Of a stretch of DNA of 6,612 nt, positions 1-6,111 are shown one piece after another. Numbering within the stretch: position 1 is the stretch's first letter; every line of letters begins with the position of its first letter. Under the pieces are notes generated by a model. The model was not told the DNA's origin, made no database searches, and was given only the letters and a program-made list of their open reading frames with translations. Made by a program: the position numbers and the translations under genes. Origin of the DNA: Alphaproteobacteria bacterium (GTDB taxonomy: Bacteria > Pseudomonadota > Alphaproteobacteria > Rickettsiales > UBA1997); contig VGDJ01000069.1 in the NCBI GenBank assembly GCA_016869775.1, positions 1 to 6,612 of the forward strand, read 5' to 3'.

Positions 1-1
1 T

Positions 2-607
2 TCAATTGATAAAAAGATTCAAGAAATTAAAGATAAGCATAAAATAGAAAAAGAAAGCGATATTTTGGTTGGAAATTTAAGAAAGGAAATCGAAGGGTTT
101 TATACAGAAAATTATTTAGAACCCAAGAAGCAAAAATTTCCGACTGAAGCTGACGGCATCGAATATATGTTTAAAAAAGATGAATTTTTTGCCAGTCGAA
201 ATGCGCGTTGTATTTATGCCAAAAAATCTCCTGAAAAGCCCAGAGTAGACACTGTTGACACTGTTAATGAATGGTTCAAAGAATTTGAAAAAGGTGCAAA
301 AACTGACGCTGGGTATTATTGTGTCGCCATCTCGGATCAGCCATTTTTGAAGGCGCAATCACAAGCTTTTGGCTTAATTTCTAATCCAAATATTCAAATT
401 GAAGTCGTGGCTAAAAGCGCTAAAAATCCAAACTCCGAGCTATTATTAACAGAAATGGCGGGCACATTAAACAGAAGAAAATTAATGCTTGAAAGATTTG
501 CACAACAAGATTCTAAATCGAGTTTTTCGCCATCTTCGGCGCCTTCTCCAGCCCCCGATGAGTCAGCTCAATTGGGTCCGACAAAAAAAATGCCAGAGCA
601 TATTTAA
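2..607 (+). CDS. Hypothetical protein, C-terminal part (5' end outside window)
   Basis: I do not recognise this protein. The frame is open from base 2 to the TAA at 605-607 (201 codons), so the true start most likely lies upstream. A TTG at 65-67 could serve as a start but reads more naturally as an internal leucine, because the codons before it encode the same charged helical sequence (KKIQEIKDKHKIEKESD). The visible part is lysine/glutamate-rich, has no membrane segment, and may begin in a coiled coil. The middle holds a mixed alpha/beta-looking region (roughly bases 120-480), with a small in-frame duplication of GACACTGTT at 248-265 (VDTVDTV). The last 35 or so residues are low-complexity Ser/Pro/Ala (SPSSAPSPAPDE). 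The next gene starts 46 bases downstream on the same strand and also ends in a Ser/Pro tail, so the two may be co-transcribed and related in role. A secreted or host-interacting protein is possible but unproven. Confidence 0.7.
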   Translation, partial: SIDKKIQEIKDKHKIEKESDILVGNLRKEIEGFYTENYLEPKKQKFPTEADGIEYMFKKDEFFASRNARCIYAKKSPEKPRVDTVDTVNEWFKEFEKGAKTDAGYYCVAISDQPFLKAQSQAFGLISNPNIQIEVVAKSAKNPNSELLLTEMAGTLNRRKLMLERFAQQDSKSSFSPSSAPSPAPDESAQLGPTKKMPEHI

Positions 608-653
608 GCAGGTCGGCAAGTGATTTTCCCTCTTTAACATTAAAATTTTAGCA

Positions 654-1970
654 ATGAAAAATTTACCTCACGAATTTGACAGTCGGACATTATCATTAAT
701 CCAAGCTCAAAAAATTTTTGAGGAAAATTCTCAAATTATTGGCGATAAAATTTTTCTTTGTTTGTTTGATAAATCTCGCGATCACAAAAAAAAAGCTGAA
801 GATATAAAATTCATTAATTCTCTAATCGCTAAATATGGTTTTGATGTTGATTTGCAAGGTCGCTTGCTGGAAAATGTTTCTTCAAAATTACATTTAGATT
901 TTAAAAAAATTTCGCTTCAAGAAATTTTTAATGAAGATATTGATGAGAGCAAAAAACTATTATCTCAATCAGAATACGATAGTTTTTTTACAAAAATCAA
1001 ATTTGGAGAAGAAATAAAATCTTTTATAAAAAATCTTTATAATCTCGATATTGCTAAAGAATCAAAATCGCCCAATAAAATCGGTCAAGCCATTATCTCG
1101 TTATTTAAACTTAATAGTGCGGTTAAAAATTTATCAAAAGATTTGGGCAAGATTAAAATAATCAATGACGGACCCAAAAGCCTCGACCAACAACCAATTT
1201 TGACGAAAGTTATTATTGAAGAAAATCAAGAATTATTCTCCAAATTAAGAAATTTTTATACTAAAACAGAAAAAGAAATTGTCCCGTCATATCATGTCGT
1301 TAATGAATCGGCGAGCTGGGATTTTTCATTAACATTTTCAAATTTGACAGTTGAAAATAAAGTTCTTTCGAGTCTAAATTTTGGCCAATATAAGGATGAA
1401 ATTGATAAGCTTTTGAGTGCTGTGAATAGACAAAGAACTAAGTTAATTGGGTATTATGATAACAAAGAATGGGCCTATGAACCTTTTAAATTATTTTCAT
1501 CACCTTCGGGTTCTGAGCATACTGGGGTTAGGGTCAAAGAACAATCTAATCTTGAATCAACTTTCTCGCATCAGTCAAATTTATCTTTTTCGAATCCAAA
1601 CTCTCCAGAGCTAAAAATAAATGAGCGTGTCGCTAGACATTTGAAATTAGGAATTGAAAATTTGGCAGAGCTTAAAAAAAATTTAACAGATATAGAATCG
1701 GCAATTACTGAAGATTCAAACAACATAATCACCTCCTCAGAAGATTTGAGTTCTCCACCATCTCCCCAATCTCCACCATCTCCCGAAACTCCACCATCTC
1801 CCCAAAGTCCACCATCTTCCGAAACTCCACCATCTCCCCAAAGTCCACCATCTTCCCAAACTTCAAGAACTCCATCAGGATCTCCATTAAATACATCAAA
1901 ACAACCAGGTCTGGGGGGTTTTGGTATGGGAGTTACAAGGTTAGATTTTAGTAAAATCCGGTCTCCCTAA
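654..1970 (+). CDS. Hypothetical protein with PPSPxx repeat tail
   Basis: This is a 438-residue protein of unrecognised family. It starts at ATG 654, with no Shine-Dalgarno match in the preceding bases (ATTTTAGCA), and ends at TAA 1968-1970. There is no signal peptide or membrane segment. Residues 1 to about 290 are Lys/Asp/Glu/Ile-rich and look mostly helical. Residues 325-355 (NERVARHLKLGIENLAELKK and following) could form a short coiled coil. Residues 368-403 are six tandem PPSPQS/PPSPET/PPSSET-type hexads, followed by a Ser/Thr/Pro/Gly stretch and a short end, TRLDFSKIRSP. Such tails are typical of flexible linkers or sites for SH3/WW-type or phosphorylation contacts, but that is general knowledge rather than evidence here. 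It follows the upstream gene by 46 bases, and its last 23 bases overlap the convergent tonB-like gene tail to tail. An effector or surface-associated role is only a guess. Confidence 0.75.
   Translation: MKNLPHEFDSRTLSLIQAQKIFEENSQIIGDKIFLCLFDKSRDHKKKAEDIKFINSLIAKYGFDVDLQGRLLENVSSKLHLDFKKISLQEIFNEDIDESKKLLSQSEYDSFFTKIKFGEEIKSFIKNLYNLDIAKESKSPNKIGQAIISLFKLNSAVKNLSKDLGKIKIINDGPKSLDQQPILTKVIIEENQELFSKLRNFYTKTEKEIVPSYHVVNESASWDFSLTFSNLTVENKVLSSLNFGQYKDEIDKLLSAVNRQRTKLIGYYDNKEWAYEPFKLFSSPSGSEHTGVRVKEQSNLESTFSHQSNLSFSNPNSPELKINERVARHLKLGIENLAELKKNLTDIESAITEDSNNIITSSEDLSSPPSPQSPPSPETPPSPQSPPSSETPPSPQSPPSSQTSRTPSGSPLNTSKQPGLGGFGMGVTRLDFSKIRSP
1755..1862 (+). repeat. Six tandem 18-bp repeats (36-bp higher-order unit) inside a gene
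   Basis: Six in-frame copies of CCACCATCTCCCCAAAGT-like units encode PPSPQS, PPSPET, PPSPQS, PPSSET, PPSPQS and PPSSQT. Copies 3 and 5 are identical. The pairs 3+4 and 5+6 differ by a single base (GAA/CAA), so the array seems to have grown by 36-bp duplication. The first pair differs from the second at three bases. The unit is a multiple of three, so a change in copy number would lengthen or shorten the protein without shifting the frame. Confidence 0.9.
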
Positions 1971-2514
1971 CTTCAAATTTGACGCGAATAATTTCAGTTT
2001 TTTCATTATCTTGAGTTGGGAATCGCCATTTCATTAATGATTTTATTAGTGCCATATTTAAGCGTGGAATATCCGAAGGGCTAATCAGCTCAACATTATA
2101 AACCTCACCACTTTTAGCGATAAAAAATTTCGCCACAATTTCGGTTGCAAAAAAATCATAGCGCAAATCTTCAGGTATTTCAGGCAATGGTTGAAAAATT
2201 GGTGCAATTTTTTTTGCCTCCAGAGCTTGTTGCGAATGGTTTTGGGATGATTTTTTATCGTGATTAATATTTGGATCAAAATGCTGATGTTCAGATTTAT
2301 TAATGGCGTCGGCAACGGCAATTTTTTGAGTAGTTTCGTTATTAACAAAAGAAGAATTATGTTGATGTTGATTCGAATCACCAATCGCCTCGGCTTCAAT
2401 TTCTAGACTTACCAAGGGCGCGACAAAATCTTGCCGAAAATTTATTCCCAAAAAAATTATTAAAAATATATAAAGCAGGATAGCTAAAATGTAGCTTCGA
2501 AACGGATAAAACAT
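1948..2514 (-). CDS. tonB: TonB-family energy transducer with His-rich linker
   Basis: A 188-residue TonB-like protein that would carry energy from ExbB-ExbD to the outer-membrane receptor encoded in the same operon. Residues 8-24 form one N-terminal membrane anchor. Residues 40-115 are a periplasmic linker. Residues 120-184 match a TonB C-terminal domain, including IVAKFFIAKSGEVYNVELIS and the helix-strand motif SLMKWRFP, which corresponds to the usual (M)xxWRYxP. The protein is shorter than E. coli TonB (239 aa). The linker lacks the usual Pro-Lys/Pro-Glu repeats and instead contains His50, His52, His76, His78, His85 and His93 in a polar Asn/Ser/Gln background. The ATG at 2514 overlaps the exbD stop by one base (TAATG), which implies translational coupling. 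The gene is last in the operon, and its 3' end overlaps the convergent gene by 23 bases, with no visible terminator. The family assignment is firm; the metal-related reading of the histidines is inference. Confidence 0.88.
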   Translation of the reverse strand: MFYPFRSYILAILLYIFLIIFLGINFRQDFVAPLVSLEIEAEAIGDSNQHQHNSSFVNNETTQKIAVADAINKSEHQHFDPNINHDKKSSQNHSQQALEAKKIAPIFQPLPEIPEDLRYDFFATEIVAKFFIAKSGEVYNVELISPSDIPRLNMALIKSLMKWRFPTQDNEKTEIIRVKFEVRETGFY

Positions 2515-2918
2515 TATTGATTTTTGATCACGAATGAAAATTTTTTGGCGCCGGCTTTTTTGGCCTCAAGCATGGTTTGCATAACAACTCCTTGCTTCGA
2601 ATCGGTGTCGCTCGCAATTAAAATATTGTTATTTTTATCGTTTATTAATTTTTCAACAAAACTACTAATTTCTGTTAACAAAACATTATTATTGTTAATA
2701 AATATTTGGTTATCATGAGTAATTGTAATAGTTATTGAATCTTTTATATTTTCGATATTTTCGGCGGTGCCCTTGTTAAGATTAACCGCCATGCCATTGA
2801 TTTTCTGCATTGCAAGTGAGGCCATCACGAAAGTTGCCAATAAAAAAAACATCACATCGATCATCGGAATAATCTCGATTTTAGCTTTTTTGTTGGTGCG
2901 CGATCTCTTAATTTTCAT
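2514..2918 (-). CDS. exbD: Biopolymer transport protein ExbD
   Basis: This is the ExbD/TolR-family subunit of the proton-driven motor that energises TonB (134 aa, against about 141 in E. coli). A short basic cytoplasmic N-terminus (MKIKRSRTNKKAKIE) leads into a single membrane helix at about residues 16-38 (PMIDVMFFLLATFVMASLA). It contains Asp21, the counterpart of the essential membrane aspartate Asp25 of E. coli ExbD. The rest is a periplasmic domain with the strand-turn pattern of the family (ITITHDNQIFINNNNV) and the usual end, a helix of the EAKKAGAKKFSFVIK type. I chose ATG 2918 over a TTG at 2948: it gives the usual short N-terminus and overlaps the exbB stop by 11 bases, a normal coupled arrangement. 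The stop TAA (2514-2516) shares one base with the tonB start. No Shine-Dalgarno sequence is visible. Confidence 0.92.
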   Translation of the reverse strand: MKIKRSRTNKKAKIEIIPMIDVMFFLLATFVMASLAMQKINGMAVNLNKGTAENIENIKDSITITITHDNQIFINNNNVLLTEISSFVEKLINDKNNNILIASDTDSKQGVVMQTMLEAKKAGAKKFSFVIKNQ

Positions 2919-3531
2919 GAACTTTATTATCGATTTTAATGTGATCAATCAAGCGCGTGCCAAGCCTTTCGAGGTAATCAATTAATTGATTTTGGATTTT
3001 TGAAAAATAATTGTAACCCCAAAATGCCATCAAAGCGATAACCAAACCGCAAGCCGTTGCAATCAGACTTTCAGCAACTCCCGCACTCACTCCGGCGGGA
3101 TTAATAATATCGCTTGTACCAATAATTTTGAAAGAAGACATCATGCCAAAAATTGTACCCAAAAGCCCAAGAAGAGGAGCGCATGTTGCGATGGTTTCGA
3201 GAAGCCATAAATTTTTAGAAAATTTTTGTTCTAAAATTTTTGCCTCATCCCCAGCTCTAGACTCGATCCACCAAATCGGATTATTTTTATTGGACGAAAT
3301 AATTACAAAAAAAGCATAAAAATAATTTTTTTTATCAATTTTATTGAGTTCAATTTCAAATTCTTGCCAATCAAATTTATAGTTTTCAATAACAGCAATA
3401 AGACTTTGCGGATATTTCAAAAAATTTCTTATCGTCAATAATTTATCGATAATTATTGCCAAGCATACAACCGCAATAATTGAAAGTGGCACCATTGTGA
3501 TGCCACCCGCTTTTATGATTGATAAATTCAT
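2908..3531 (-). CDS. exbB: Biopolymer transport protein ExbB (MotA/TolQ/ExbB family)
   Basis: Inner-membrane proton-channel subunit that forms the pentamer around ExbD (207 aa, slightly shorter than E. coli ExbB at 244). Membrane segments lie at about residues 9-29, 111-136 and 154-176. A cytoplasmic region of about 80 residues lies between the first two and a cytoplasmic tail follows the last, as the family requires. The second segment has the family signature LLGLLGTIFGMMSSF, in which Thr126 aligns with E. coli Thr148. The third has AESLIATACGLVIAL, in which Glu154 and Thr159 have the same spacing as E. coli Glu176 and Thr181. The polar residues implicated in proton movement are therefore retained. 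The ATG at 3531 follows the receptor stop codon after a single base (TAG-T-ATG), and the 3' end overlaps exbD. TolQ is the main alternative, but the receptor and TonB neighbours favour ExbB. Confidence 0.93.
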   Translation of the reverse strand: MNLSIIKAGGITMVPLSIIAVVCLAIIIDKLLTIRNFLKYPQSLIAVIENYKFDWQEFEIELNKIDKKNYFYAFFVIISSNKNNPIWWIESRAGDEAKILEQKFSKNLWLLETIATCAPLLGLLGTIFGMMSSFKIIGTSDIINPAGVSAGVAESLIATACGLVIALMAFWGYNYFSKIQNQLIDYLERLGTRLIDHIKIDNKVHEN

Positions 3532-3532
3532 A

Positions 3533-5605
3533 CTAAAATTCGCGTGATAAAATTAAGTATGCGCTTCTTCTTGGTGCAAATTGTGAGGCCTGCACGCCAA
3601 TACCAGAGCCGTCGCGTAGCGCATATTTTTTGTCGAGCACATTATTTATACTCAAGCGTAAATTAAATTTTTCAATTTTTTGCAAAATAAAAATATTGAG
3701 TTGGCTATAAGATTTCATTCGATGGCGGTTAAGGTCACCTCTGCGCAGACCGTTGCCATATAAAACATCAAAACCTAAATCGGTTTTAGTTTTTAAAAAC
3801 TTATAGGCTAAACCGCCCGAGGCAGTAATTTTTTGGGCATGATCGGGGTTTAGATAAAATTTTTGCGAAGTTTCAACTTCGGCACTTCCATGTAAGTATT
3901 GTCCTGAATTAATACCTTTGGCTTTTGCTCTTTGATAAGCAATGTTGGCAAAGGCGTTTAAGTTCTGGTATTTGTAATCGCCAGAAAGCTCTAAGCCCGA
4001 AATAAGAGCTTTTTTGTAATTAAAAGGTTTAAATACCAAAGCCTGCCCAAATTGCCCTTCATCAAGCATGTCGGCAACTTCTTTGTGATAAGCGTCCAAT
4101 CCAATATGCAATTCTTTACTGATTTGGTAGCTAGTGCCAAGATCATAATAATTGGTTTTTTCACTTTTAACTTGGTTGAAATCAAAAGTTTCGGGAGCAT
4201 TAACAGTGCCTTCGAAACGACGAATGTTAAAATTATTCAACAATTCGGCCTTTGGTGCCGTAAAGTAGCGCGCATATCCCGAATGAAATTTGAGTTTTTT
4301 GGTTGCTTGATATACAGCGTTAAAGCGCGGACTGAGGTGATTATCATTGTTTTGACTATTAACTTTATCAAAGCGCAAACCGCCGTTTAAAGTCAGTTTA
4401 TCAATTGGCTTATATTCATTTTGAGCATAAATCGAATATAGTTGAGTATTTTTTTGTGATTTATCGTTGATGGCCAAGGGCGCTGTCGAAGTTTGCCCAT
4501 TTTCATCGCCTTCAAAAGTTAAGTTGCGTTGGGAATCAATAATACGAGTGTCGCTTGCATAAAGCCCAACTCTTAAAATATTTTTATCATTGAGTTTTTT
4601 GCTAAAATCGCCTTGAAGACCATAATTAAGGCTTGATTTATCAATGTTTGAACTAGTGCCATCAAAAATCAAATCGCCAATTTTATCGCCTCGAAATTTA
4701 AAATCACTGTGACGCGCAAAAGTTGAAATCTGGTAATCAATTTCGTTGTCGGTAATGCCTTGCAAAGCAAGAATAGCAAAGCGATTAGACTCACTTTGAT
4801 TTTGATTAAGTTGTGAAGAATTTTTGGTTAATTGTGAATCAATCTCATAATCTGGAGTTTGATTAGAAGTATTGGGGATTTGATAACGATTGGTAGCATT
4901 GGCTAAAATAACGCTAAGTCGATTCTTGGAATTAAGTAAATAAGAGAAATAGCCAAATAATTTATCTTGCGAAGTGTCATTATGAATTGATTTTCTTGCG
5001 CTAGTTGGACTCTCAATTCCACGTGAATTTTGTAGATAAGACCCACTTACAAAATAACTTAAGCCATTTTTGGCGCCACTAAATTGTTGGTTAATTCCAG
5101 CGGTTTGATTCGAGCCATACTGCAATTCTGAATACGCGCCTGAATCGAGTTTGTTGCGTGAAACACTGTCTTTGGTTTTGATTTCGACTACGCCGGCAGT
5201 GCGATAGCCGTATTGAGCGGGCATTGCGCCAGTCAAAAGACTGGCCGATTCAACAAAGCGCGCGTCTAAAACTTGACCAAAACTATTAATTCCTTCGGGA
5301 ATAATAACATCATTAATGCGATATTGAATGTTGCTGTGATCGTTGCGAATGTGGATTTGTCCAAATGAATCTTGCGAGACCCCTGGAGCGCGAAGCAAGA
5401 TTTGATTGAGCGAGGAGGCTTGACCCTGCGGAAGATTGTCAATGTTCTCTCGTTCAAAATTAAACGCAGTTCCATAAGTTTTGGGCGATAAATTAGAGCG
5501 TGATTTATCGAGTTTTTTAGCAGTTACCTCGTAGTTAAGTTCTTGAGCTAATGCGTTGGCAACGAAGAGGTTCAGCGTTACATAAATAAAGAGTATTTTT
5601 TTCAT
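3533..5605 (-). CDS. TonB-dependent outer-membrane receptor
   Basis: A 690-residue gated outer-membrane porin for TonB-powered uptake of an unknown substrate. Residues 1-20 are a Sec signal peptide ending in ALA before Gln21. A candidate TonB box, YEVTAKK, lies at residues 25-31. Residues 45-145 form the plug domain, with LPQGQASSLNQILLRAPGV, the QIHIRNDHSNIQYRINDV stretch and a plug end AQYGYRTAGVVEIKTK. There is no N-terminal signalling extension, so sigma/anti-sigma control of the FecA kind is not expected. Residues 150-690 are amphipathic strands of a 22-stranded barrel, with the common INNVLDKKY motif near the end and a terminal Phe690 that fits the outer-membrane assembly signal. The plug resembles a proteobacterial receptor subfamily with the wording DHxNxQYRIND...PAQYGYRTAGVV, whose substrate I do not know. 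The mature protein has no striking His cluster. The gene lies 51 bases after the small His-rich gene and one base before exbB. Confidence 0.93.
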   Translation of the reverse strand: MKKILFIYVTLNLFVANALAQELNYEVTAKKLDKSRSNLSPKTYGTAFNFERENIDNLPQGQASSLNQILLRAPGVSQDSFGQIHIRNDHSNIQYRINDVIIPEGINSFGQVLDARFVESASLLTGAMPAQYGYRTAGVVEIKTKDSVSRNKLDSGAYSELQYGSNQTAGINQQFSGAKNGLSYFVSGSYLQNSRGIESPTSARKSIHNDTSQDKLFGYFSYLLNSKNRLSVILANATNRYQIPNTSNQTPDYEIDSQLTKNSSQLNQNQSESNRFAILALQGITDNEIDYQISTFARHSDFKFRGDKIGDLIFDGTSSNIDKSSLNYGLQGDFSKKLNDKNILRVGLYASDTRIIDSQRNLTFEGDENGQTSTAPLAINDKSQKNTQLYSIYAQNEYKPIDKLTLNGGLRFDKVNSQNNDNHLSPRFNAVYQATKKLKFHSGYARYFTAPKAELLNNFNIRRFEGTVNAPETFDFNQVKSEKTNYYDLGTSYQISKELHIGLDAYHKEVADMLDEGQFGQALVFKPFNYKKALISGLELSGDYKYQNLNAFANIAYQRAKAKGINSGQYLHGSAEVETSQKFYLNPDHAQKITASGGLAYKFLKTKTDLGFDVLYGNGLRRGDLNRHRMKSYSQLNIFILQKIEKFNLRLSINNVLDKKYALRDGSGIGVQASQFAPRRSAYLILSREF

Positions 5606-5614
5606 GATATAAAT

Positions 5615-5669
5615 AAAATTGGTTAAAACAGTTTAAAAAAAACAGTTTAAAAAATGTTAGACCAATTTT
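5615..5669 (-). promoter_or_regulatory. Inverted repeat spanning the gap before the receptor gene
   Basis: AAAATTGGT (5615-5623) and ACCAATTTT (5661-5669) form a perfect 9-bp inverted repeat with a 37-base spacer. In the minus-strand transcript the first arm would lie over the last codons of the small His-rich gene and the second arm just before the receptor start (ATG 5605). It could be an mRNA hairpin that tunes receptor translation or mRNA decay. The arms are A/T-rich and the loop is long, so a chance origin is possible. It is not a classical intrinsic terminator. Confidence 0.35.
5627..5654. repeat. Two exact tandem copies of a 14-bp repeat
   Basis: AACAGTTTAAAAAA occurs twice back to back (5627-5640 and 5641-5654) in the 51-base gap between the small His-rich gene and the receptor gene. 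With the preceding A, each copy includes the near-palindrome AAAC-A-GTTT. This could be a pair of protein-binding half-sites or simple slippage in A-rich DNA. It lies within the spacer of the 5615-5669 inverted repeat. Confidence 0.6.
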
Positions 5670-6040
5670 GGGGGCGCCCTGGAAAGATTATGAGTAGATA
5701 AAAGATTTTTTAAAAATCTTTGAAATTTTTTAAGACCAAATATCGAAAAAACTACATTGAAAAAAAACAAAACAAGCTCTTCATCAAATGACAATTTAAA
5801 AAACTGAGCAAAGCTACAAATCAGACATTGATGATTAGAATGATCTTTTGAGGAATGGTTTTTTTTAGAACTAAGGTGTGAATTTTTAGAATAATTATTT
5901 TTAAAAGAGTGATCTGAATTTGATTTTAAATCGTGGGAAGCGTGATGAATCGCGCCAAAGATTTGAGACACTAACAAAATTATGGCTAGAAAGGCAATAA
6001 AATGATTTTTAAATTGTGGAATAAAAATTGATTGTTTCAT
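5657..6040 (-). CDS. Small His-rich exported/membrane protein, DUF2946-like
   Basis: A 127-residue protein and first gene of the uptake operon. I chose ATG 6040 over the TTG just before it (6043). Residues 12-30 are a hydrophobic signal peptide or anchor. Residues 32-70 are a polar region with His32, 33, 36, 44, 55, 62, 67 and 70. A Cys72-x-x-Cys75 pair follows directly (NHQCLICSF), then a second hydrophobic stretch at about 88-102, and the end is SRAPPKLV. The layout of signal, His-rich loop, CxxC, membrane segment and a final R-x-P-P motif is what I remember of the DUF2946 family. Those are small proteins of unknown biochemical role, often encoded beside TonB-dependent copper receptors. The family call rests on this architecture, not on an alignment. 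Role as a periplasmic metal-binding or sensing partner of the receptor is inference. The stop codon (5657-5659) lies 51 bases before the receptor ATG. No Shine-Dalgarno sequence is visible. Confidence 0.65.
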   Translation of the reverse strand: MKQSIFIPQFKNHFIAFLAIILLVSQIFGAIHHASHDLKSNSDHSFKNNYSKNSHLSSKKNHSSKDHSNHQCLICSFAQFFKLSFDEELVLFFFNVVFSIFGLKKFQRFLKNLLSTHNLSRAPPKLV

Positions 6041-6063
6041 CAAATGAATAAATTAAATTTCGG

Positions 6064-6072
6064 TGCGATAAT
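6064..6072 (+). promoter_or_regulatory. Candidate extended -10 element for the mlaE-type gene
   Basis: TG-C-GATAAT on the plus strand is an extended -10 element (TGN plus GATAAT, 5 of 6 matches to TATAAT) about 40 bases before the ATG at 6112. No convincing -35 box lies 17 bases upstream. It overlaps the opposing -10 box, so the two promoters could not be occupied at once. Confidence 0.3.
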
Positions 6073-6082
6073 AAATTTCGCA
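6064..6082. promoter_or_regulatory. Candidate operator: TGCGA-N9-TCGCA palindrome
   Basis: A perfect 5-bp inverted repeat, TGCGA (6064-6068) and TCGCA (6078-6082), with a 9-base A/T spacer lies in the 71-base gap between the divergent uptake operon and mlaE. A 19-bp dyad of this kind is a typical size for a homodimeric repressor site, including metalloregulators of the Fur superfamily. It does not match the classical E. coli Fur or Zur boxes that I remember. It covers the candidate -10 boxes for both directions, so a bound repressor could block transcription. Confidence 0.4.
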
Positions 6083-6095
6083 AGTCCAAAATCAA
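6068..6095 (-). promoter_or_regulatory. Candidate promoter of the TonB uptake operon
   Basis: On the minus strand a -35-like TTGATT (6090-6095) is followed after 16 bases by a -10-like TATTAT (6068-6073). Transcription would start near 6061, about 20 bases before ATG 6040. The match is moderate, and A/T-rich DNA yields such motifs by chance. The position just ahead of the first operon gene, and the palindrome over the -10 box, raise its credibility. Confidence 0.4.
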
Positions 6096-6111
6096 TAAAA
6101 TTTTTCAAAAA

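Noticed and set aside
65..67. TTG as the start codon of the first gene
   Set aside because: The frame is open to the window edge, and the codons upstream encode the same charged helical sequence, so an internal leucine is more likely.
1755..1862. CRISPR-like array
   Set aside because: The repeats are contiguous 18-bp units without unique spacers and are in frame inside a protein gene.
2085..2399. 104-codon minus-strand frame inside tonB
   Set aside because: It overlaps tonB in another frame and its translation is low-complexity Ile/Leu/Lys without domain features.
2919..2948. TTG 2948 as the exbD start
   Set aside because: It adds ten residues that are not typical of ExbD and lengthens the overlap with exbB; ATG 2918 gives the normal N-terminus.
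3533..5605. Assignment of the receptor as a zinc (ZnuD-type), copper (OprC-type) or siderophore receptor
   Set aside because: No substrate-specific motif that I can recognise is visible, and the mature protein lacks a clear His cluster; only the general class is supported.
5615..5669. Intrinsic terminator after the small His-rich gene
   Set aside because: The stem is A/T-rich with a 37-base loop and no proper T-run directly after the second arm; the receptor gene follows at once on the same strand.
6064..6082. Classical Fur or Zur box
   Set aside because: The arms TGCGA/TCGCA do not match the consensus sequences I remember for either; it is kept only as an unidentified candidate operator.
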